DNA from: Platynereis dumerilii
Lineage: Eukaryota; Annelida; Polychaeta; Phyllodocida; Nereididae
DNA length: 64,000 bases
Direction of reading: 5' to 3'
NCBI GenBank assembly: GCA_026936325.1
Contig: JAPTHN010000006.1
Span: forward strand, 31,575,296 to 31,639,295
Shown: in pieces, positions 11,311 through 22,639 of the stretch
Position numbering within the stretch: the first letter of the stretch is position 1
Layout of the letters: every line of letters starts with the position of its first letter
Notes under the pieces: generated by a model
What the model was told of the DNA's origin: nothing
The model's database searches: none
Seen by the model: the letters and a program-made list of their open reading frames with translations, nothing else
Translations under genes and position numbers: made by a program

Positions 11311-12660
11311 TAACAGAGTAATCAGACAGAAAGCAACTCCTTGTTTCAGACTAAAGTTTGCAGAAGAAAAAGGCAAATATTGCCATAAAAGTTTTGATGA
11401 CCCAGGACCCAGGTATGCAGCAGCTAAGCATCTTAAAAGGATGGATAAGATGCAACTTGGTACAAGAAAGTCTATTCAATGAATAGTATTCATAATTTGT
11501 TTTCACAACAAGGAAATCTTTTGAAAATGTTCTTGGAATTTTCAGCGGCAGAAGACGTACCTTGCTTCAAACATCGAAATAAAATAAAATAAGACACTTG
11601 AGGTCTCACAAGGAGCTGATTTACAGTTCCTTGCTCTGAAATAACAAGTTTTCAAAAATGCAAAATTGGATCCTTGGTAAAAAAAGTCCTTCTATCAGTT
11701 CATTTGCTGTTGTTATCTCATTATATGAAAGATTCATTTTAACATTGGCTTATCTATGGCTAGGTCATTGCTGGCAGACTATTGTTGTCTACTATTGCCA
11801 CCATATGTGTGAAGTTCCTCCAAAAACTAACAGGGTTATTTTGGTTTCCGGAGAGCATGTTTGAGAAAATCATATATAGAAGAAAGACATGAATGGAAAT
11901 TTCGACAATTTGAACAATGGTCACAATTAAACGCATCATTACTGAGACTAAAAAAAGCAAGTGAAGCCTTTCGAAGGGTTTTAATGACATGCTTCCCAAA
12001 AGACTTTTTGCATTCAAAGAGGCAATGATCTAAGGGATATGAACAATATTACTCAGAGTATATTCCTATTCAAGCTGAGCCACTTGTGTTCAAGAGTCGT
12101 GTCCTCATGCTATTGCATTTTAAACGTGAAAGGAGAAAAAAAGGGAAACTGATTCCACATTAGATTCAATAAGGTTTGAAACTATGAATTGATTCTATGG
12201 TCCTACGAGTCCGTCCTACGAATAATGTTTTTTTTTCTAACCTTCAGAAAATTTATCTTTGGACAAACTAACCTTCTGAAAATTGAACTTGAATTTGGAC
12301 ACACTGAAATGGCAATAAATTTATAGCTTATGGACACATAATGGAGACGATCAATCAATATTTGCTTGACATCTCAGCTGATATTGAAATGCCAAGGAAG
12401 ACAAAATTGGTCTTTTTATCCCACATGCTCAATAACAAATTGCCAGATGATGCCAATGAGTCCATGTTGAACTGATCAAATGGTTGTTTGTTTCAATATT
12501 GCTTTTGATTAAATTTTGATTGAAATGTCAATTACCTCCTCACTGCCTAATTTCTGGAGCATTTAGCTTTGTTCATAACTGCTTCAACAATTCAACGTTG
12601 TCAGGAAAAAGATATTATTAAGTCAATAGCATTGGATTTCTGCTTCAGTCTCTTTTCTAC
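11311..12660 (-). repeat. Inverted relatives of the array blocks
   Basis: 11590-11665 and 12393-12560 match 5190-5275 and 4740-4945 in reverse complement. 12540-12660 is also related to 23680-23770 and 28000-28090. This shows that the array contains inversions as well as head-to-tail copies. The stretch between the matches holds no feature I can name. Confidence 0.55.
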
Positions 12661-13070
12661 TCATTTGCTTGTAAATTTGATCTCAATTGCTCGTAAATTG
12701 ACACAATTAAATAATCTATTTTGGAAAGGGGAACAAATAAAGGATGACATTTGTGCAAGCACAGGATCAAATGATTTTGAAATTAAGGGAATGAATAACA
12801 CTTGCTTTTAAAAAACTTTGAAAACATTGTAAGGTTTTGAGATTTTTCAGTAATCAAACTCAGAACGGAATCAAAAACAGATGCACACAAATGTTTGCTT
12901 CTGCAGAGACAAGGGGAGAACGGGGCTGGAAGTCACAGGGGCAGGTTGTCTCAGGGCCAGGTTGTCACATGACTGATGCAGGTTTTTCCAGGTAACACAA
13001 ACGTTGAGCCATCACAAACCATAAGGCTTATTATGGAGTTCTAAATAACAAAAGCAATGCCATTTATGTC
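12661..13070. other. No gene seen
   Basis: Unremarkable sequence with two nearby GGGGC-AGGTTGTC-like repeats at 12935-12970. No recognisable feature. Confidence 0.45.
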
Positions 13071-13079
13071 TAGTTCTCA

Positions 13080-13690
13080 CGGGACATAGCGGAGAACTTT
13101 TTTTGACTGGCGGGACAGAGGCAGACGATTTCTAGGAGAAAAACACACAATGATTATATTATTAATTAGAGGTATATAATGGTGGAATAAGATCTTAAAT
13201 TGGTGGAATAATATCTTAAATCGGCGGAATAAGATCTTAAATCGACAGGGCAAGATCATATGCCTGTGATGCAAGATCTAAATGCCTGTGCAAAAACCGT
13301 CGGCGAGATGTCAAAAACCATTGGTGAGTTATCAAAAACTGCCGGCGAGGCAACAAAAAACTTCCAGTGAGGCTGCAGATGTCCCAAAGGGGCAGTATAA
13401 ATGTTCCACAGGGGCACAGGATGTCCCTATATCCCGCCGGTCATGTTTTTCACTCGTTCTCGCTCAAAAAATGCCCGCCGGACATCCAAATATTGAGGAA
13501 AATTGTGGCTCTTTCCCGGCGACTTGGAAAAAAAATGTTTCATAGGGCTGAATATTTTTTGACATCCACGGCTGGGTTGCCCCCATATCTAGGAACCCGC
13601 CGATATGCAAAAATATGTTGGCGAGATGTGAAAAATTGTCATTGGGATAATGACAAATTATCAAAAATCATCCAAACTTCCAGGAAATCC
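13080..13690. repeat. Degenerate ~21-bp minisatellite
   Basis: From about 13178 a 20-22-base unit recurs. Three copies based on GGCGGAATAAGATCTTAAAT are followed by variants based on CGGCGAGATGTCAAAAACC (13301, 13322 and 13343), then more decayed versions to about 13680. The region is richer in CG steps and GC than its neighbours. Because the period is close to a multiple of three, the overlapping frames show repeated peptides (RFKILF-type on the minus strand). That explains the unusually long open frames at 13282-13771 without invoking a gene. Confidence 0.65.
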
Positions 13691-13699
13691 CAGCCCTCC

Positions 13700-14560
13700 G
13701 AAGCCAAAAGACCTCGACTGTGCCGTGTGAATGTGGCATTACCATTGAATCAGGGTATGATTAATAAATAATAATGAGCTTATCAGATTTTGTCTATTTT
13801 GCTATAATTGGCCAATGAAGATATTTTATGGTTCATTATATATGAATGATAACGCTAGCAGGAGTTTTAGAGGACTGAGTCAAAGAAAGTCAATTACTAA
13901 TAATGATGACGTTAGTGAGGCTGTTGCCTTTGTACATCATGTATATGATAACATGGTATTAAGTACCCTCTTTTAGATTGACTCTGTGAAGTATTAGGGG
14001 ATATATCAATGCTACTTTGAAGCCAACCACTGTTCTATTATGTCCTCAAATACATGCTGTGTCAAGAATAACATGGTGCTGTATTATCATTCTTGTACAG
14101 ATGAAACTTCCTCCCAAAGGCTGCAAAACAAAGTGAAGTAGCTTGGGGCATGGAGCCCCCATCACTACTGAGGTGCCTTTTGACCAACTCCATTGAGGTC
14201 CATTATTGAAATGATTATGCTGTCAGAATGGCCTGATTTGACCCTACTTATAAAGAAATGACAGAACTGTCAAGCTTTTAAATCATTGGAGTAATGGACA
14301 TTTTTGAAAAACATTTTGCAAATGGCCATCTTGCCATGCTGCCCGGCAAAAGGCCCTCCCTATCATAATCCAATGGCTTTTTTTTTCAAGCACGTTTAGC
14401 TTTGAAACTCCATTTTGGGGCTTCTGCTCTATTTTAAAGGCTGCCTATTCCTTTCATGAATTGTGACTGTGTTTTGGTTCTGTTTGCTCTGAAAACGTGA
14501 GATGTTAAATCAGAAGCCTCTAGTTTCCATCCTATCCACAAAACAGAGCATCAGAAATTT
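13700..14560. other. No gene; small unit B relative inside
   Basis: 13960-14050 resembles 7925-8030, with the shared order AGTACC, TATTAGGGGATATATCAA, then GTCCTCA. The rest is unrecognised AT-rich sequence. No gene is seen. Confidence 0.5.
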
Positions 14561-14621
14561 AAGTTGTTAAACAAAAAAGAGGGTCTTTCACAAGTTGTTA
14601 AATAAAAAGTGGGTCTTTCAC
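14561..14621 (+). repeat. Two-copy 31-bp tandem repeat
   Basis: Two adjacent copies each start AAGTTGTTAAA and end GGGTCTTTCAC. They differ by a couple of bases and one length change. Confidence 0.8.
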
Positions 14622-14740
14622 ATCGCAAGGGCTTCTTGCACGACCTACCCCCCCCCCAGCTTATTTGTCACATGGTTGTAAAAATAATTACACAATGACA
14701 TACATACAGTGCGGTGTATCTATATCAACTTTCTGAGCAA

Positions 14741-14780
14741 TCTTATTTGTGTATTTCAGGTAAGCTTGGACTGACAAGAT
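14741..14780 (+). other. Back-to-back splice acceptor/donor motif, copy 1
   Basis: The sequence TGTGTATTTCAG (ending at 14759) is followed at once by GTAAGCTTGG. An acceptor joined directly to a donor matches the known form of a recursive-splicing (ratchet) site. A paralogous site with a better branch-point context is at 37014/37015. Function is inferred only. It could also be a decayed exon edge copied with the array. Confidence 0.3.
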
Positions 14781-15284
14781 GATAAGGTGACTGGATCATT
14801 TGGTAATGGGTGAGACAGATTAACTTGCTTAGTATTTTGAGGTTCATTAAAAAAAGTCTAAATGAAAAATGTAGTCTGAATGTCATAACTCAGGACAGAA
14901 TAATAATATTGTTCTCCCGACTGAATACTTATAGATGGCCCGTGAGTAAGACAAATATGTTGAAGATTGTGTTAGTGCAAACAGTATAGATATAGCTGAG
15001 AGGAGTCATATGCCCACACAATTCTGTTTCTCTGTATATCAGTTTGCTGCATTATTTTTTCTTCCTTTCCATTTGCTAAGTATACATTTTCAATCAGCTA
15101 AGTGTTTTATATTTATAACTGCATACAATGACACAATGATACAATCATATTAAGAGACTATAGTATGCATTTGACTTTCATCTTTGGACAAAGACGTGAA
15201 TATTCCTTTTCATCTAGTAGTTCCCCAACAAGACAACAGCAAGAAAATTCCTAGACATGCCATCAAATCAAATTATATTTACTG
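14781..15284. other. No gene seen
   Basis: AT-rich sequence without recognisable features. Confidence 0.45.
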
Positions 15285-16015
15285 AGTGCTATTGAGTTTC
15301 TCATTGGAAAGACAAATAATTTCATTCAATGTACAAACCATGTCTTTGAACAGAAGTACAATGGTTTCCTATTATTCCATAAAGACACTCAATCGAATCA
15401 TCTTGTTTGTGTGTTTCTGCTTTCTGCTTTTCTCTATTTCTTTTGAATTATGCTCTGAAGTCGACACAACCCTGTTATTTGATTTGGGGATTTTCACATA
15501 TTGCGGCTCGACATGCTCAAGAAGACAACAGCCTGTCAATAAATTGGGAGTGATTATTTCGAAACATGAAATTCTAGCCTTAGATAAGCCAATTTCACTG
15601 ATGAATATTCCTTATAACAAGATCACACAAGGATTGAATTGATGGAGGAAGGAAGAGTGATTCAAATCCAGTTCGAAAGTCTTTTATCCTTCTTCCAATT
15701 TTTTATCAAGAGTCTCGATCTTTTTTCTCTTTTTGAAGCGTTGTTATTTCCAAGCAAGGACCTGCAAATTAGCTCCTTCGTGAGACCGGAGTATCTCATT
15801 TCAATTTCACGAAGCTTGAAGCGAAATATTTTCCCCGGGGTTATCAATTCCAAGAAAAGCTCAAAAGATCCCTTGGGCTTCTGAAGAATCTTGTGTACAT
15901 TAATACACCTCGTTTGTTCCTCTGGTAATTGAACCAAGCTACATATAATTTATTACTCATTCAACACGTTGTTATTACTTTACATGAGCTTAAGTGCAGC
16001 CAGAAAAAGATAAAT
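15285..16015 (+). repeat. Array block (relative of 4.98-5.3, 18.56 and 24.7 kb)
   Basis: 15440-15880 runs collinear with 18560-18915, 24740-25150 and 35750-36190. The order is TCTTTTGAATTATGCTCTG, then a CACATATTGCGGCTC-like stretch, then GATAAGCCAATTTCA, then AAGATCACACAAGGA. The open frames at 15286-15884 are not preserved in the relatives, so I do not call them genes. Confidence 0.6.
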
Positions 16016-16430
16016 ATCATTATCACCTGGTTGGCTGTGAATATCACTGTTTACAGTCAAAATATCAGGCCTTATGATATTGTAAAAAATACCACTCTTG
16101 AAGGGCGATATTTTTTAACAATGGTTATGACGTCACCAGCATTTCAGCTGCCTGATGACATCACAAACCAAACAATGGCCAAAAAAAAAGGATTGTGATG
16201 TCATGTCCATTGTTGCTCCATGGTGACTTCACATTTTTCTAAGGCAGAAAATAGTCCCCTTTTGTAATTAAAAATTTGAGGTAAAACCAGGTGATAAAAA
16301 CAAAACAACCACGCATCATGGCACTTCGTACAATATCACTCGCAGTCATGTGAATTCACACAACAGCTCGTGATATTGTTACTCAGTGTCCCTGACTTGG
16401 GTTGTTTTGTTATAATATCATGAGGTGCAT
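16016..16430. repeat. Nested inverted repeats, probable MITE remnants
   Basis: TATCACCTGGTT near 16027 is mirrored by AACCAGGTGATA near 16280. A second palindrome spans about 16289-16420, with ACAATATCAC mirrored by GTGATATTGT and AAACAAAACAACC mirrored by GGTTGTTTTGTT. The structure suggests one or two small inverted-repeat transposons. No target duplication is clear. Confidence 0.45.
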
Positions 16431-16639
16431 TCGAATGACATGCAAGCAAAGTCTCCCCACTCATGCAACAATGTAAGGCAGAGGTGAGGTTGTTGGCCGT
16501 AGTGGGTGAGGTAACTTCTACTTTCTATTCCATTTTCTGGTAAAGGAACTATTCTGGCAAACACAGTATACCTCACTTGATAAGTTTGCCGATTTTTGAA
16601 AATATTGATCACTGCATAGACCTCTACTCTCGCAAGTGT

Positions 16640-16850
16640 ATTTTTTTCAAACCATTTGTCCTACAGCACAGCCGTCATCCACAGTTGCTTTCCAAAGGAA
16701 TTGCAGACTTCAGAGCAATGCCTTTGATGGCAAAAATTTTATCTATAGCCTTCCAAAAAGAGCTTGAAATGAATTTTTCGTGTCAGACTAATGCAGTCAT
16801 TATTTCTTACATTCGTTTAAAAGAAGGCATTGAAAATATATTGTAAGCAT
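16640..16850 (+). repeat. Array block (relative of 5.5, 19.1 and 49.0 kb)
   Basis: It shares with 5550-5680 and 19090-19240 the order CAGAGCAATGCC(T/A)TTGATGG, a GAGCTTGAAATG-like stretch and CTAATGCAGT. It is followed at about 16985 by a weak copy of the unit A start block. Confidence 0.5.
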
Positions 16851-17289
16851 TCTAATTTACTTTAGAGAAAAAAAAGAAGAAAGTTTGACATGCAATGACT
16901 TCTTAACTGAAAAAACATTGCATATGCGCAGATGGGAGGATCTAAAGTCTATCTTTTAAGTTTTGCAAATAATGAACATTTCAGTGAATAGAAGTAGACC
17001 AAGAGGAAAAATCTTGAATAAAAGACCTAAATCAACCGATTTGCAATGAAAATCGCCGACCAAATATGACCATGGGGTGGCCAACTGGTCCCCAGTTATA
17101 CCACTTCAAAAATGTACTGTATAATATTGGATAAAATCCTCAACTAGATATAGGCCTAAACAAAAAAAATTGTGACTTATGGGTTGGAAAAAGAAGATAT
17201 ATTACTAGTATTGGCATGATTGTTAGTTTATAAAAATGATCAAATCTATATTTTGCATGTGTGTGTACCTAGAGCTTTAAAATTTCTCT

Positions 17290-17960
17290 ATTTTTATGAT
17301 GCCCAAAAAGGTTGATGGATGGACAGAAATGTATATCTATGCATTTATTTGTGATAACAAGATGAACAGGGAGTTCTCTGTAAAGTACATGTACACAATA
17401 TCATGATTGGAACACATTCTGTCTATGATAATAGTGTTATACTGAATCATCCTGTGTTACTGTAGTGTCTCTTTAAAGACAGACCATTAAAAATGAGACA
17501 TTAAAAGGAGATCTAAGGCCAGTTGGATGCACAAACTAGATAAATGTCAACCTTCGGCAAAATAATGAGAATAGCTTTTATGATAACTGGACTGGTGTCT
17601 TTGTTCTGAATACTGCCTTTGTAGTCTATATTCTCTAAATTATTAGAAGATACATCATACATGTTGCTTTGTGCTGAGATACTTTGAAGTTTGGTTGTTT
17701 CTCCCTAGTGTCAATATATAAAGAGTATTTAGTGACATTAAACGATCATGCCATTCAGACATGATGTAGTATACTTATCAATTAGGCGTAGGCCTACATG
17801 TACATGTTTTCCAAAAAGGCTGCTTCAAACTACACAACATGCTGGCTGTGAGTTGAACAGCAAATTTGACAAAGATAAATTCAAGATTGTGGCATTGTAC
17901 ACGTATGAGTCATGTTCCCACATAATCCTACATTATCTTTCTCTTACTAAGTACATGTAT
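17290..17960 (+). repeat. Short array unit, copy 1
   Basis: Collinear with 20640-21200 and 21890-22480. Shared landmarks in order are GAGACATTAAAAGGAGATCT (17495, 22080), GAGATACTTTGAAG (17678, 21040, 22260), CATTCAGACATGATGTA and a GGCTGCTTC-like stretch. It is non-coding. Confidence 0.7.
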
Positions 17961-18131
17961 ATATATTTCTTTTCCTTTAGCAAATTGCTTTTAACATTTA
18001 TTTGTATGCATTGAAACATTTTTATAGATTGGTGTTGACATCATAAACTGAACATTGGCATGAATATTGGTTTTCCATTAATTTTTTCACATTCCAAGCC
18101 AGAACATTTTTTGTAAAATTTTCATATTGCT

Positions 18132-18423
18132 AAACTGAGTGTCAAGCGTAGAAATACATGGAACGGACAAGAGGCTGTATGATGCCACCTCAAGATGAGG
18201 TCACCAAATCCGCCATACTGGAACTGCCCTGACATGACGTCACAATAGACTAATTATGATGTAACGTCATGCCATTGTTATAGGCCTAAGTGACATCACT
18301 GTTATTAGTGACATCATTGTTACATTGTGCCAGGATACAGGGCATTTCCAAGATGGTGGATTTGGTTGCTTCATCTGCCAGAGCCTCATGTCCGTTCTAT
18401 GTATTTCTATGATGTCAAGTTTC
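18132..18423. mobile_element. Palindromic MITE-like element (~290 bp)
   Basis: The left arm runs from 18132 through TAGAAATACATGGAACGG and ACCAAATCCGCCAT. The right arm, read in reverse, gives TAGAAATACATAGAACGG and ACCAAATCCACCAT. Arms of about 100 bases flank a short centre with paired TGACGTCA- and GTGACATCA-type motifs. No clean target duplication is seen, so the family is unassigned. Confidence 0.6.
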
Positions 18424-18559
18424 CAGTCACAAAGGCAGACACTTTCAACAAAATTGAGAAAATATGTTTGTGTGCAGAAAAAAATCAAATTTTCTACTTT
18501 TGTATGCAGAAGACTCTCGATTTATCTTCTTTTCTTGTTTATGAGTTTCTTTTACTTCT

Positions 18560-19534
18560 TTATGGTTTTCTCTATCTCTTTTGAATCACTCTGCAACTCA
18601 ACATAACTCTGTCATTTGCAATGGAAGTCTTCACATATTGCGGCTCAACAAGACATCAGTCCGTCGAAAAAACTTGAAACATAAATATACCTTGTAACAA
18701 ATTCACACAAGGATTGAATTGAACGAGGGAGGAAGAATGACCCAATCCAGTTTGAAAGTTTTTTAAGACAAGTTTGTATCAAGGATATCTTTTTTCTGTT
18801 TTTAAAACCTTATTCCTGTGCAACAACATGCAAATTAACTCCTTCATTAGGCCTGCATTTCACATTTCAATTTCATGAGATTTGAAACAAAACATTTTCC
18901 TCCAGAATTTGTATGTAAGATCTGATGTTTTAAATATGACGTTTCATAATATGCTACACAACCTACGGGCTCCCTCAAAACTTATTGGTCTCAATGATGA
19001 GGCCGGCCTTGATACCTCCAACACTGACATGTAGCATGGGCAAATGTCTGTTCCATACCATTAGTCCTCTACATTATTAGCCATCCTCAGCTCAACAGTC
19101 AGTTGCTCTTTTCAGAGTGAGCTGCACACTTCAGAGCTATGCCATTCAAAGGAAAATTTAATGTAGCCTATAGGCTTTTTAAAAGAGTTTGGAATGGGTT
19201 TTTCATGTTAAACTAATGCACTCAATATTTCTTTTTATCTGTGCTTTAAAAAGTACCTTGAAAGTATATTGTTGTCAATTTTCTTTGCTTTTGAGATCCG
19301 AAATGAAGTCTGACAGGGAATCAACTTTGATCACTATAATAGCTCTGGGGAATAGGAGCAGGCCGCAAGAATAAATAAATGACCCATGGGCAGTAGAAGA
19401 AGAAAATAACCTAAAGAAGTGAATGAGCAAGTCAAACATTTGACCACAAAATTCGTTTTCCATAAAAGGACATGTCTTGAACATCACAGATTTATGTTTG
19501 ATGTATTATGAAAAGTCTGACCTACTTGACTTAC
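18560..19534 (+). repeat. Array block (relative of 15.44-16.85 kb and unit starts)
   Basis: 18560-18915 follows 15440-15860. 19050-19240 follows 5505-5680 and 16640-16830. 19345-19470 resembles the start of units A and B (AATAAATAAATGACC). The order of blocks is the same as before unit B, which supports a single ancestral unit layout. Confidence 0.6.
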
Positions 19535-20690
19535 ATGTATGTTGTTAGGCTGTACCCCGGATCAGGCGTGCTCAACTTCCATCTTAAGGTGGCTCGATAC
19601 TCGTGAACTTTCCAAGATAGGATTTCTCAAAAATAGTTTAGAATTATCCAAAATATAGTTTATAGCAAAGATCTGCAAAAAAAAGTGGTCGCCACCAGCC
19701 TTTTAAAAAAATATTTGAGATTATGCATGAGAAAGTCAGTTCACCCGAGCATGAAAAACTGAATTTTTTTTTCTTAAATTTTTTACTGTGAAGTTTTCCC
19801 TGCTATTCCGTGGTCATGCATCCCATATTATGCAATGAAGCATGAAATTAAAGAAAACACTTGAAGGGAAAAGCTGATTGCAATTTCAAAGAGATATATT
19901 CAGTTTAAAGGACTTTCCTAGGGTCTCGGAATAAAAGTTTTGATTTTGACAATTTTAACTTTTTTTATAAACCATAGTGCTAAAAAAAATTGACTAGATA
20001 GGATTTTTTTAATTCTTTGTCATTTACTTCCAAAAATAGTGGGGAACAATATGATAATACAGACAACCCTTCCTACCACGCTTGAAATTGATATACAATT
20101 TTTTTTTTTATTACCAAGTCATTTTTGAGAAATTAGACCTGCTTGAGTAAAATCGCCTGTAAAAATCTTCTATTCCGAGTATCAAGCTGAAACTCCGGCT
20201 GCTTGTAGTACTCATCAAAGCGCATCTAGTGCTCCAAACGGGAAGTCTCTAACCCCAATAGAAGTGGCGCAATTTGCAAACGAAGCGGCCGACACTAGAA
20301 ATTCTTAGAATTAAAAAAAGATGACGGCAGAGATCAGCTGCAATGGTGACGCTACCATTGATAGGGCCTGCCTGGCTGCGCGGAAATATGTGCAGGTGAC
20401 GTAATTTCGTGAGTAGCGAGCCACCTTAAGTGGAGGGAGCTGCACGTTTTTATTTGCTGTTATCGCCTTATGATGATGAGATGAGGAGACTGGGAGTCTG
20501 GCGCATACCCTATGAATCCAGGGATGCCCAGGGTCATTCAGTTGCCCCGGTATAGAACACTGGATACAACCTGCCTCAATTTAATTTCCCATGGGCTGGG
20601 ACAAAAGTGAGTTCCTGGGGTGACATTTCAACACCTGCAATCAAAGCCAGTTGACAAGTGCGCTTAACCATAAGCCAACATATGTACTGT
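19535..20690 (-). mobile_element. tRNA-type SINE, split by a later insertion
   Basis: The SINE occupies about 19540-19587 and 20430-20690, with the TTAA element between. Read on the minus strand from about 20690, it has an A-box-like TGGTTAAGCGCAC and a weak B-box stretch GCAGGTGTTGAAAT. The body is shared with 37150-37465 (for example GGATACAACC and TACCCCGGATCAG). The unsplit copy shows what the site looked like before the insertion. Confidence 0.65.
19588..20425. mobile_element. Non-autonomous TTAA-flanked DNA transposon (838 bp)
   Basis: Both ends are flanked by TTAA (19584-19587 and 20426-20429). The terminal inverted repeats read GGTGGCTCGATACTCGTGAA on the left and, in reverse, GGTGGCTCGCTACTCACGAA on the right, with three mismatches in 20. 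A TTAA target is typical of the piggyBac superfamily. There is no transposase frame, so it is non-autonomous. It lies inside a SINE, and the related SINE near 37190-37200 keeps the uninterrupted TTAA site. Confidence 0.75.
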
Positions 20691-21420
20691 ATGCACTGAT
20701 TAGGGAAAATAAGATGAGCACTATCATTGAACAGGTACTATGGTAATAGGAGTTGTCCATAAAGCACATGTTAAGAACGCATTTATGTCTGTGATAACAG
20801 TTTAAAAATTGAATAATCCTGTACCTTCCTTGTGTCACTATAAATAGTCTACCTTTAAAGATAGACAATAATTATGAAACATTAAAAGGAGATCTTAAGC
20901 CAGTTGCATGCATAAACCAAATAAATTTCAGCTTTGGCAAAGTAACAAGAATATCTTTGTACTGAGTGTTGCCTTTGTTGGCTATATTCTCTAAAGTATT
21001 AGATGATATATCATATGGGTAGCTTTGAGCTGAGATACTTTGAAGTTTGGCTGTTTTTTCTCTGAGTCCATACATAAAGAGTAGGCTGGTGACATTGAAC
21101 TACATGTATTATGTCATGATGTAGTTTACTTGTCAATTAGGCAAACATGTACAAGTTTTACAAAATGCAGCTTCAAACAATGCATTATACAAGCTATGAT
21201 TTACATGTCACTTGATTATTCTGTATACATTGTTTGAATACATAATGTTGGCCAAAATGTCAACGAGTGTGACATGTTGTCCAAGTACAAGTGCCCAAAG
21301 ATTAAGCAGGAGGAATTTTGAGCTTTATCTATGAAGACCAGCAACTGGCAATATTTAATTAGTTTCCAGATGAGCCTGCAGAATATGTATGTCTTCATTT
21401 AAGTAGTCCCGATGGACTGG
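20640..21420 (+). repeat. Short array unit, copy 2
   Basis: Collinear with 17290-17960 and 21890-22620. 21225-21310 matches 22545-22620 (CATAATGTTG, then GTGACATGT). The end at 21390-21450 carries the TTTAAGT-GTCC-GA-GA(A/C)TGGCCC motif also found at 1190, 7480, 25870, 44195 and 50215. Confidence 0.65.
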
Positions 21421-21512
21421 CCCCATACATGCTTTTTCATTCAAAGCAAACGGAACTGAAGTAGGTCGTGAGAGATGAGGGTTTTCTGGAACTGAATAGC
21501 AAGGTAATACAA

Positions 21513-21753
21513 TGTCAAGTCAGGCAAATTTTCGGAAAGTCCCTGCTCGACCATCTCAGATCCAAAAATGTTCAAGAATGATTTTCTTCAAATCTTGTTG
21601 ACAACCCCCTCCGCTTAAGGGCCTGTATATCCAAAACTATGTGTCGATGGAAGCTATTATTTTGGAAATCCTCATTTTGATATAAGGTCAATATTTGGCT
21701 GGAGTTTCAAGAGGATCTGAGATGGTCGAGCAGGACCACTGCCTGAGTTGACA
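21513..21753. mobile_element. Inverted-repeat MITE (241 bp)
   Basis: Left end TGTCAAGTCAGGCA and, slightly inside, CTGCTCGACCATCTCAGATC. The right end read in reverse gives TGTCAACTCAGGCA and the same CTGCTCGACCATCTCAGATC. Terminal repeats are about 48 bases. No convincing target duplication is visible. Confidence 0.7.
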
Positions 21754-21829
21754 CAGAATGACCCGGCAACCTGACAGATAGTGACAGATGGGTTAGAAAG
21801 AGGGGATATACTGTTTGAGTCTGTCAGTG

Positions 21830-22630
21830 ACTCAGTGGTATGGGTAAGATTTGCAATTGTATGATGTCATGAAATTATTTTATGATTACAAAAAAGGTTA
21901 ATGGATGAATGAAAACGCTTTGTGTTATATAGTTATGCACTGATTAGGGATAATACTATGGCAATTAGAGTTGTATAGTACACATTTTTGAAGCACATTT
22001 ATATTTATGATAACAGTCTAAATATGGAATCATTCTGTGTCACTATGTAGTATACCTTTTAAGAGAGACAAATAAAAATGAGACATTAAAAGGAGATCTA
22101 AAGCCAGGTGCAATCATAAACTAAATAAATTTCAATGTTTGATAAAACGAGAATGGCTTTTATGTTTACTGAGTCAGTGTCTTTTTACTGAGTACTGCCT
22201 TTGCGTAGGCTATATTCTTTAAAGTATAAGAAGATATTTCATACTTACAGCTTTGTGCTGAGATACTTTGAAGATGATTGTTTTCCCCCACTGTCAATAT
22301 ATATACATGTATATATATTTATTTATTCCGCTTCATACCCTTGCAATAAGGCATTTGGGAGTACAGGTATAAATCAATGAATAAAAGTAGTGACATTAAA
22401 CTACCATGTCATTCAGACATGATGTAATACAGGCCTAACTGCATCAGTTAGGCATACATTTTCAAGTTTTACAAAGAGGCTGCTACTAACAATTCATCGT
22501 ACAAGCTATGCTGCATATGTTGCTTCATTGTTCTGCGTACAACATAATGTTGGACATAATGTTGAAGAAAGTGACATGTGGCCCATAACTCAAGCAAGTT
22601 CACACATTAATGTGCTAGTCTGTCTGCAGT
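21830..22630 (+). repeat. Short array unit, copy 3
   Basis: It lies directly downstream of copy 2 with the same block order. It shares TTATGCACTGATTAGGG (21940) with 20690, and GAGACATTAAAAGGAGATCT (22080) with 17495. A TA-rich microsatellite lies at 22296-22325. Confidence 0.65.
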
Positions 22631-22639
22631 GTGAGCTTT

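Noticed and set aside
13282-13771. Overlapping frames of 87 and 134 residues
   Set aside because: Explained by the 21-bp minisatellite, which keeps frames open. No known domain.
15286-15884. Two consecutive plus-strand frames with hydrophobic segments
   Set aside because: Collinear relatives at 18560, 24740 and 35750 do not keep the frames. Hydrophobicity reflects T-rich DNA.
18325-18606. Two overlapping plus-strand frames of 85-93 residues
   Set aside because: They straddle the edge of a palindromic element and an array block, and are not conserved in relatives.
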